A DNA stretch of 11,851 nt from Planctomycetota bacterium (lineage in GTDB: Bacteria > Planctomycetota > Phycisphaerae > WQYP01): the NCBI GenBank assembly GCA_021798635.1, contig JAJZGH010000151.1, positions 1-11,851 on the forward strand, in the 5' to 3' direction. A program made the translations under genes and the position numbers. Under the pieces are notes generated by a model that ran no database searches, had not been told where the DNA came from, and saw only the letters and a program-made list of their open reading frames with translations. Below are positions 7,747 to 11,851 of this stretch, piece by piece (the stretch's first letter is position 1; the number at the start of each line of letters is the position of its first letter).

Positions 7747-8421
7747 ATGGCGCAAGCAATGCGAAACAGTAACGCAGGCATCTTGCCTGCACAGGCACGC
7801 GGGACGCCTGCGGTACGGAACAATCCGCTTCAGAAACGCGGTTGGCATTCGCGCGGCTATCTGCCGCACTGGGACCCCGGCAATCGGCCCGTCCACGTGG
7901 TTTTGCGTCTGCACGACAGTCTGCCACAGCATCTCCTGGCACAATGGGAAGAGGAACTCAATGGTACACCTGATGCAACAGACCAACGTCGGCGGCACAT
8001 TGAAGCCGCATTGGATCAGGGCATCGGCAAGTGTTGGTTGCGGCAATCCGCCGTTGCCAATCTCGTCGCCGAGGCCTTGACTCATTTTGACGGACAACGC
8101 TACCAGCTCCACGCGTGGATTATTATGCCCAACCACATACACGTTCTGATATCTACCGTGGCCTCCGCAGCCCTTGCGGAGATTGAGCATTCATGGAAGT
8201 CGTATACCGCCAAGCAAGCGAATCGACTGCTCGCCCGCAGTGGACAGTTCTGGCAGAGAGAATGCTTCGACCGGGTCATGCGCGACGGACACGAGACGGG
8301 GGAAACCAAGGTATACATAGAAGCCAACCCGGTGGTGGCTGGTCTCTGCGAGAGTATCCACGACTGGCCATGGAGCAGCGCAGCCCGCAATGGAGGAGAC
8401 AGAGGTGAGAAAAAACCGTAA
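7747..8421 (+). CDS. REP-associated tyrosine transposase (RAYT, Y1/TnpA_REP family)
   Basis: 224 residues. Single-strand DNA transposases of this family use an HUH-type pair and one tyrosine. Here MPNHIHVL (127-134) supplies H130 and H132, WQRECFDRVMRD (159-170) is the conserved mid block, and Y180 in VYIEANPVVAGL is the probable nucleophile. The RGYLPHWDPGNRPVHVVLRL opening is the usual RAYT N-terminus and begins only near residue 36. Residues ~8-24 (SNAGILPAQARGTPAVR) are a translation of the REP palindrome. Both ATG choices (7747, 7759) lie upstream of that palindrome, and the TAA stop lies inside the next one. RAYTs are domesticated relatives of IS200/IS605 transposases that process REP sequences. 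All catalytic motifs are intact. The gene is antisense to the cluster it interrupts. Confidence 0.9.
   Translation: MAQAMRNSNAGILPAQARGTPAVRNNPLQKRGWHSRGYLPHWDPGNRPVHVVLRLHDSLPQHLLAQWEEELNGTPDATDQRRRHIEAALDQGIGKCWLRQSAVANLVAEALTHFDGQRYQLHAWIIMPNHIHVLISTVASAALAEIEHSWKSYTAKQANRLLARSGQFWQRECFDRVMRDGHETGETKVYIEANPVVAGLCESIHDWPWSSAARNGGDRGEKKP
7769..7816 (+). repeat. REP palindrome copy A (5' copy, degenerate)
   Basis: 48 bp starting GTAACGCAGGC and ending GCCTGCGGTAC. It has four alternating GCAGGC/GCCTGC-type arms. Compared with copies B and C, it carries changes in the third arm (GCACGC) and one at the outer end (GGTAC for GTTAC), which weaken both the inner and outer hairpins. It is read as RAYT residues ~8-24. 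Confidence 0.85.
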
Positions 8422-8465
8422 CGCAGGCATCTTGCCTGCACGGGCAGGCGGGACGCCTGCGTTAC
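8418..8465 (+). repeat. REP palindrome copy B
   Basis: 48 bp with perfect 11-bp ends GTAACGCAGGC / GCCTGCGTTAC and an inner hairpin GCCTGC-acgg-GCAGGC. The RAYT stop codon (8419-8421) is the TAA of the left end. With six A and CC before it, the repeated block extends to 8410-8465 and matches 8485-8540. Confidence 0.9.
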
Positions 8466-8492
8466 ATGAGCCACAACCGTAAACAAAAAACC

Positions 8493-8540
8493 GTAACGCA
8501 GGCATCTTGCCTGCACGAGCAGGCGGGACGCCTGCGTTAC
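8493..8540 (+). repeat. REP palindrome copy C
   Basis: 48 bp differing from copy B at one base in the inner loop (cacgagc versus cacgggc). It lies 75 bp from copy B, start to start, in the same orientation, with the same A6CC lead. The stem lies between the convergent ends of the RAYT and the two-TM gene and could also stop transcription from both sides. Confidence 0.9.
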
Positions 8541-8622
8541 GGGAGCCGCGGCCTCTTATTAGCGCATCTGCAAAGCCCGCACGACTAGCGATCCGTTTGC
8601 TGCGTGGCGTTTCCGAACTTCC

Positions 8623-9210
8623 TTAGGGGATTGTTTGGCTGGCGGCTCCGCCGGGCATCGGTTCTTCGGCGGTTGCCAAAGGTGCCCGATCCGCGGGAGT
8701 TTCCGGAAGGGGAAGTTCTGTAGGAACGCTTGCTGCGGAAGTGCTGGCTAATTTTGCCTGGACTTCGTGCGTGCGGGTTGTCATAGTGGCCAGCAGTCGT
8801 TGGAATTTCTCAGCACGCATGATTCCGCTAAGGTGCACTTTGGATCCGGCGCGGCTCACGACAAGGTGCTGCCGCCCCCGTTCCAATGCTATAAAAAACA
8901 GTACAGCTGTGAATGCGGCCAGCAGCAGCACCACTATCGCGAACCCTTCGGAAAAGCTGTTGCCGCGCCGCATGTTACTTAGTGTGGCCAATCCGGCAAT
9001 CAGCAACAGCAAGGTCAGGGAAATCAACCCCAGTAACCGGGCGGTCGCCGGACCTGCCCAATGCAGAATATAATCAACTTGATCAAATGGAATTCGGCGG
9101 ATTCGATCTTTGGTATATTGGTGATCCAGCAATATCAGGGCATCATCACCCACAATCGCTGTGGTGCGCTGAAAAAGGGTGAAAAATCGGAATTGTTCGC
9201 GTTTGGCCAT
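8623..9210 (-). CDS. Two-TM protein with possible PH-like flanks, function unknown
   Basis: 195 residues. ATG 9210 follows AGGA by about 9 nt. A soluble N-terminal part (~1-52: FTLFQRTTAIVGDDALILLDH, then RIPFDQVDYILHW) has the beta-rich look of a bacterial PH-like domain. Two helices follow at ~58-77 (LLGLISLTLLLLIAGLATL) and ~88-108, then a short domain (HLVVSRAGSKVHLSGI) and a Pro/Ala/Glu-rich tail of ~40 residues that looks disordered. I do not recognise a named family; the PH-like reading is an impression from sequence pattern only. It starts 12 nt after the zinc-ribbon/B-box-like gene and is the last cluster gene before the RAYT insertion. No catalytic motif is seen. Its location suggests a membrane accessory of the same complex. 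Confidence 0.65.
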   Translation of the reverse strand: MAKREQFRFFTLFQRTTAIVGDDALILLDHQYTKDRIRRIPFDQVDYILHWAGPATARLLGLISLTLLLLIAGLATLSNMRRGNSFSEGFAIVVLLLAAFTAVLFFIALERGRQHLVVSRAGSKVHLSGIMRAEKFQRLLATMTTRTHEVQAKLASTSAASVPTELPLPETPADRAPLATAEEPMPGGAASQTIP

Positions 9211-9222
9211 CGTAAAGAATCC

Positions 9223-9921
9223 TTATCTCGGCATGACCAAGGCATGCGGTGTGCCATGATACACGGTAACACTGCCATGAAACCGGCCGAAGAAAAACAT
9301 CGCCACAGCCAGCGCCAGCCATCCCGCTAAAACGAGGGAAATCAGCACTGCGGCGGTGACAATGCGTGCCCTGCCGATTAACTCATGGTACAGCGCATCT
9401 TCCCGACGCATTTTCGCCATTTTGCCGCACTGTATATATCCATACACCGCCCACAGCGGAAAGAGAATAAAGACCACCGCATCCGCGTAGGGAATAAACA
9501 GCGCTATCAAAATGTTATTCACCACCCGATCCGGCCGTGGCAAGAAGTGGCTGACAATTTCCTCCGCCGCCTTTTTGCCGGCCTTACTCTCCAGATATTG
9601 CACGCTGTACGATTTCCCATTGATCTCCACGGCACACAACGCACAGATAAAATTTCCGGTGCCCTGGCAAACGGTTGTCGCTTTTTTGTTCGGATGGTAA
9701 ACGCACAGAGCATCCTCGCTCATCGCCAGTTCAGGCGAATGGATAACCGGAGTAATGGGGGTAAATAATTCACCACTTGCGCGCATGCGGCAGGTGTTGC
9801 AATCAAATGTCCCATTGGCCGCCTGGGTCAGAAGCCCGCGGCATTGTGGGCCGGGGCAGGGAATCATCCGCGGTTGCATCGGTTGATTCAGCGGCATCTG
9901 ATCGCGCACGGCCTGCGTCAT
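9223..9921 (-). CDS. Zinc-ribbon plus B-box-like membrane protein
   Basis: 232 residues from ATG 9921, chosen because AAGGAG (9934-9929) lies 7 nt upstream. The alternative ATG at 9939 overlaps the RDD gene and has no such site. Order of parts: a zinc ribbon C22-x4-C27 ... C41-x2-C44; a B-box-like finger C73, H76, C85, T88, C93, C96; then two membrane segments, ~132-163 (hydrophobic, IALFIPYADAVVFILFPLW) and ~187-213 (IVTAAVLISLVLAGWLALAVAMFF). The finger has exactly the spacing seen in the 96-residue protein at 7313-7603, including the Thr in place of a fourth ligand. It starts 2 nt after the RDD stop and ends 12 nt before the two-TM gene. The role is unknown; the fingers are probably cytoplasmic protein-binding modules. 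Confidence 0.75.
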   Translation of the reverse strand: MTQAVRDQMPLNQPMQPRMIPCPGPQCRGLLTQAANGTFDCNTCRMRASGELFTPITPVIHSPELAMSEDALCVYHPNKKATTVCQGTGNFICALCAVEINGKSYSVQYLESKAGKKAAEEIVSHFLPRPDRVVNNILIALFIPYADAVVFILFPLWAVYGYIQCGKMAKMRREDALYHELIGRARIVTAAVLISLVLAGWLALAVAMFFFGRFHGSVTVYHGTPHALVMPR

Positions 9922-9923
9922 AT

Positions 9924-10670
9924 TTACGCTCCTTTCCATCCATCCTGCAAAATCAGGGCGATATTTATGACGGTCTGTTCATCACTTAAATAATCGTTCT
10001 TATCCTCCAAGCCCAGAAGCCGACGGCAATGCGCCGCCAGATCGGCAAACATGCGTTCGCGCACGGGCGTATCGAGCTGATCGCGCCGGAGCGTCAGGTC
10101 GATGATCAGATCGCGTTCCGCCCGGCCAATGCGGGTGATAATCCGCGAGCGCAGGGCGGGATCGGTGCGAAAGCTGTTGTGCCGCGCTTCGCGGCGCACC
10201 ACCGCTTTCGGCAAGCCACTTTTTCGATCGCGCACGACAATGGTATTGGCCGCCATATCCCCAAGTCGGCGGTGATGTGTATCCAAAAACGCCGTCACGC
10301 CGCCGAGGAACATCAGCACCGGCAACATATCCACCACGCGGATCAGATTACGAATCACAACATTGGTGATGGAAAGCCGGCCGCCCGAGGCATTCATCAC
10401 ACGGATGTGCATCGCCCGTTTGCCGGGGGTTTGCCCGGACCAGAGCGCTTCAAACACAATAAAATAACCGAGGAAGGTGGCGAAAATCATCAATAGCAGC
10501 AGGACTATGCCAAACACGCCCGGGACGGCTGCACAAAGAAAAACCTCACCGATGATAATAGCCACCATGGCAACCGTATCAATCAGGTAAGCAATAGCGC
10601 GCGTAAAAAGCCCGGCCAACTGATAGCTGAAGCAGACTTGCTCTGGCGTAGTGACGCGATAACGCAGCAT
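9924..10670 (-). CDS. RDD-family membrane protein with long cytoplasmic tail
   Basis: 248 residues. The RDD pattern is clear: FTRAIAYLIDTV with R24 and D31 in the first helix, a second helix at ~50-73, the amphipathic linker SGQTPGKRAMHIRVMNASG (78-96), a third helix at ~112-127, and LDTHHRRLGDMAANTIVV (129-146) with the third signature Asp. RDD proteins are small membrane proteins; a few have been linked to ion transport, but most have no known role. Unlike minimal members, about 100 charged residues follow (R-D-L-I-rich helical tail). ATG 10670 has AAGG 8 nt upstream. It is the first gene of the cluster. A possible promoter is TATCAT at 10703-10708 on the minus strand, but its -35 is poor. 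The family call is secure. Confidence 0.9.
   Translation of the reverse strand: MLRYRVTTPEQVCFSYQLAGLFTRAIAYLIDTVAMVAIIIGEVFLCAAVPGVFGIVLLLLMIFATFLGYFIVFEALWSGQTPGKRAMHIRVMNASGGRLSITNVVIRNLIRVVDMLPVLMFLGGVTAFLDTHHRRLGDMAANTIVVRDRKSGLPKAVVRREARHNSFRTDPALRSRIITRIGRAERDLIIDLTLRRDQLDTPVRERMFADLAAHCRRLLGLEDKNDYLSDEQTVINIALILQDGWKGA
9929..9934 (-). promoter_or_regulatory. Ribosome binding site fixing the zinc-ribbon gene start
   Basis: AAGGAG on the minus strand, embedded in the last codons of the RDD gene and 7 nt before ATG 9921. It excludes ATG 9939, which lies upstream of it. Confidence 0.7.
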
Positions 10671-10813
10671 ACGATTTACCTTTTACCACAAGTGCATGAT
10701 AACCGGAGATTTCATGAACAGGAAATTATTACCACGGAATGCCGGCCGCGAATTCATTTGTCTGCCAGTGCTCTCCTGGGCCAAGAGTTTAGGCGCGGGA
10801 TATCGTCAGCTCC

Positions 10814-10839
10814 GTTGAGTTGAACTGTTGAGTTGAACC
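10814..10839 (+). repeat. 13-bp tandem repeat overlapping the DUF433 promoter
   Basis: GTTGAGTTGAACT (10814-10826) is followed directly by GTTGAGTTGAACC (10827-10839). The second unit contains the predicted -35 box TTGAAC. Tandem sites at this place are typical operators for autoregulating antitoxins, so repression by the DUF433 protein is a reasonable inference. Confidence 0.75.
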
Positions 10840-10861
10840 GCTGGTGCCGGCCAGATATGAT
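10833..10861 (+). promoter_or_regulatory. Predicted sigma70-type promoter of the DUF433/DUF5615 pair
   Basis: TTGAAC (10833-10838), a 17-nt spacer, then TATGAT (10856-10861): 4/6 and 5/6 matches. The expected start of transcription is at about 10868-10869, on or next to the ATG at 10869, so the mRNA would be leaderless. This agrees with the absence of any Shine-Dalgarno sequence there. Confidence 0.55.
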
Positions 10862-10868
10862 TAAAAAT

Positions 10869-11093
10869 ATGGATTACAGGAATATTATCACGGTTGAGCC
10901 GGACAAGCGCGGCGGTAAACCCTGCATTCGTTCCATGCGCATCACCGTTTATGATGTGCTGGAATACCTGGCCAGTGGAATGACTGAGCGCGAAATAATT
11001 GATGACTTTCCGGAACTTACTAGAGACGATATCCATGCGTGTCTGCAATTCGCAGCCGACCGCGAACGACGGTTACTGAGTATCCCCGCGTGA
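10869..11093 (+). CDS. DUF433 family antitoxin-like DNA-binding protein
   Basis: 74 residues from ATG 10869. The sequence begins MDYRNIITVEPDKRGGKPCI, the usual DUF433 opening, followed by the helix-turn-helix part (ITVYDVLEYLASGMTEREII, ~25-44) and FPELTRDDIHACLQFAADRERR (47-68). DUF433 proteins are short, VapB-like antitoxin candidates paired with PIN-like DUF5615 proteins. The frame is open upstream to ATG 10857 and TTG 10833, but these fall in the predicted -10 and -35 boxes and so cannot be in the transcript. The TGA overlaps the toxin GTG by 4 nt (11090-11093). No ribosome site is present, which fits a leaderless start. Intact as far as can be seen. Confidence 0.88.
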   Translation: MDYRNIITVEPDKRGGKPCIRSMRITVYDVLEYLASGMTEREIIDDFPELTRDDIHACLQFAADRERRLLSIPA

Positions 11094-11356
11094 AGTTGCT
11101 GCTTGATCAAAATCTCTCCCGCAAGCTTGTAACAATGCTGGCGGATATGTATCCCGGGTCAACGCATGTCAGCGCCCTGAATCTGCATCAGGCAACTGAT
11201 GCCATTATTTGGGCGTTTGCGAAGGAAAGCAATTTTACGATTGTTTCAAAAGACAGTGACTTCCACCAACGAAGCTTCCTCGAGGGCTGGCCGCCAAAAG
11301 TTGTATGGCTCCGTTTGGGTAACTGCTCAACTCAGGACATCGCGAATTGTTTATGA
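11090..11356 (+). CDS. DUF5615 PIN-like toxin, C-terminally truncated by a TGA
   Basis: 88 residues from GTG 11090, which overlaps the antitoxin stop (GTGA). MKLLLDQNLSRKL at the N-terminus carries D6, and the core has D37 plus KDSDFHQRSF (54-63) with D55 and D57, the acidic set expected of this PIN-like family. WPPKVVWLRLGNCST (67-81) is also a standard family block. PIN-type toxins are Mg-dependent ribonucleases; the activity of DUF5615 is inferred from that fold. The frame stops at TGA 11354-11356, but the same frame beyond it codes for a typical family C-terminus to TAA 11422. The gene therefore looks like a 110-residue protein interrupted by one nonsense codon. The catalytic core is upstream of the stop, so residual function is possible. 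Confidence 0.85.
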   Translation: MKLLLDQNLSRKLVTMLADMYPGSTHVSALNLHQATDAIIWAFAKESNFTIVSKDSDFHQRSFLEGWPPKVVWLRLGNCSTQDIANCL

Positions 11357-11422
11357 TCTCACCTTCCCGATTTGGCGGCTTTTGAGGTCGACCAGCAGGC
11401 AGCCTTTCTGTCGTTGGGTTAA
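11357..11422 (+). pseudogene. In-frame C-terminal remnant of the DUF5615 toxin
   Basis: Directly after the TGA, in the same frame, 21 codons read SHLPDLAAFEVDQQAAFLSL plus G and then TAA. An acidic, Phe/Ala/Leu-rich helix with this kind of ending is what intact DUF5615 proteins have after the GNCST block. No frame change is needed; one base change (for example CGA to TGA) would explain the break. Confidence 0.75.
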
Positions 11423-11426
11423 GCTG

Positions 11427-11851
11427 TCATCCCCTGTCGCATATAACCCGCGTGCCGCAGATTCTATCATGAAGGGATCGCTGCATACGCGTGTCGGCCA
11501 GTGCCACCACGCCATCCAAAAGGAACCAAACCCATGAAACACATACGCCCCAGGTAAACAACGATTTATTGCCAGTAAGCAAGCCAGCGAAAGTCGCCAG
11601 CAGCACCATTATCAGGCCGAACTGAAAAACGGCTGCCCGGAGAAACGCCTTGGTTTTGGAAATTGGTGTTCCGTCCAAGTTGACGACGCACAGATGTCCC
11701 GCCATTTTCCCAAGGGTTTTTCCCCTCCATCCGTGCAAATTACCGAAATAGAGAATGTATAGGAATAACTCGATCGTCACGACCACCAATCCCAACGCCT
11801 GGTGTTCAAGCCGATTATATCTGCGGGGCTCCCAAAGACGCATGCCAACAG
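11427..11851 (-). CDS. RDD-type membrane protein, N-terminus off the edge
   Basis: The frame is open from the right edge to TGA 11427. The first visible ATG is 11843, giving 138 residues, but the usual first RDD helix with its Arg and Asp is missing, so the true start is probably outside the window. Visible parts (ATG numbering): a helix at ~17-33 (LGLVVVTIELFLYILYF), the linker GWRGKTLGKMAGHLCVVNLDGT (~38-59), a helix at ~69-89, a helix at ~91-114, and the closing MQRSLHDRICGTRVI, where D126 corresponds to the late signature Asp. It is a separate gene from the RDD protein at 9924-10670, and the tails differ. It converges on the DUF5615 gene with 4 nt between the restored toxin stop (11422) and its own stop. 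Confidence 0.75.
   Translation of the reverse strand, partial: VGMRLWEPRRYNRLEHQALGLVVVTIELFLYILYFGNLHGWRGKTLGKMAGHLCVVNLDGTPISKTKAFLRAAVFQFGLIMVLLATFAGLLTGNKSLFTWGVCVSWVWFLLDGVVALADTRMQRSLHDRICGTRVICDRG

Larger units (their letters stand above)
7769..8540 (+). mobile_element. REP-RAYT-REP-REP unit inserted in the MoxR cluster
   Basis: One REP copy at the 5' end of the transposase gene and two tandem copies at its 3' end, all in the same orientation, bracket a RAYT coding core of about 0.65 kb. The unit sits between two co-directional minus-strand genes that otherwise belong to one operon-like array, so it most likely entered an existing transcription unit. No target-site duplication is visible; none is expected for this family. 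Confidence 0.65.
10671..10868. other. Divergent spacer between the RDD cluster and the DUF433/DUF5615 pair
   Basis: 198 bp with no gene. It must hold promoters for both sides. The plus-strand promoter and tandem repeat are described separately; the minus-strand promoter is not clear. Confidence 0.5.

Noticed and set aside
7657..8190. 177-codon minus-strand open frame across the RAYT
   Set aside because: It is antisense to the well-supported transposase and its only odd part is the translated REP; no domain is recognisable.
7769..8540. CRISPR-like array
   Set aside because: Only three palindromic copies, unequal spacing (about 650 and 75 bp start to start), and a transposase between them; this is a REP/RAYT arrangement.
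10029..10496. 155-codon plus-strand open frame opposite the RDD gene
   Set aside because: His-rich shadow frame of a clear RDD coding sequence.
10671..10760. Clear sigma70 promoter for the RDD cluster
   Set aside because: TATCAT is present, but the best -35 at 17 nt (TTCCTG) is poor, so it was not listed as a separate feature.
11354..11356. TGA recoded as a sense codon
   Set aside because: TGA ends several intact genes here (DUF433, AbiEi, MoxR, multi-pass gene), so a genome-wide reassignment is unlikely; no selenocysteine-type hairpin was recognised.

Overview
The window looks like a chromosomal stretch of a Gram-negative-type environmental bacterium, most likely from the Planctomycetota/PVC group. 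That assignment is tentative. It rests on the MoxR-DUF58-DUF4350-DUF4129 gene order with RDD and B-box-like membrane proteins, on REP palindromes around a solo Y1 transposase, and on ordinary use of TGA, TAG and TAA stops. No rRNA, tRNA or CRISPR array was seen.

Layout. (1) 1-1751, minus strand: an AbiE-type (type IV) toxin-antitoxin pair. The AbiEi-like antitoxin comes first and overlaps the AbiEii nucleotidyltransferase toxin by ATGA; the toxin runs off the left edge. A sigma70-like promoter precedes the pair. (2) 1752-2008: a gap with a small hairpin and degenerate tandem 9-mers. (3) 2009-10670, minus strand: a long co-directional membrane-associated cluster. In transcription order it holds an RDD protein, a zinc-ribbon/B-box-like membrane protein, a two-TM protein, [insertion], a short B-box-like membrane protein, a multi-pass membrane protein, a DUF4129 protein, a DUF4350 protein, a MoxR AAA+ ATPase and a DUF58 (vWA-like) protein. 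Gaps within each half are 12 nt or less and several genes overlap. (4) 7604-8622: the cluster is split by about 1 kb carrying, on the plus strand, a REP-associated tyrosine transposase (RAYT) bracketed by three 48-bp REP palindromes. (5) 10814-11422, plus strand: a small DUF433/DUF5615 (PIN-like) toxin-antitoxin pair. Its promoter predicts a leaderless mRNA, a 13-bp tandem repeat overlaps the -35 box, and the toxin has an in-frame TGA that cuts off the last ~21 family-like residues. (6) 11427-11851, minus strand: a second RDD-type protein, cut by the right edge.

How the genes fit together. MoxR ATPases encoded next to DUF58 proteins are thought to act as chaperone or assembly pairs. The DUF4129, DUF4350, RDD and multi-pass proteins would form the membrane side of one envelope-located complex whose substrate is unknown. 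The two B-box-like proteins on either side of the RAYT are paralogous: their metal-ligand spacing is identical and both have Thr where a fourth ligand is expected. The most notable points are the nonsense-interrupted DUF5615 toxin, the predicted leaderless and repeat-controlled antitoxin promoter, the RAYT whose only ATG starts lie outside its REP boundary, and the 104-nt DUF4350/MoxR overlap.
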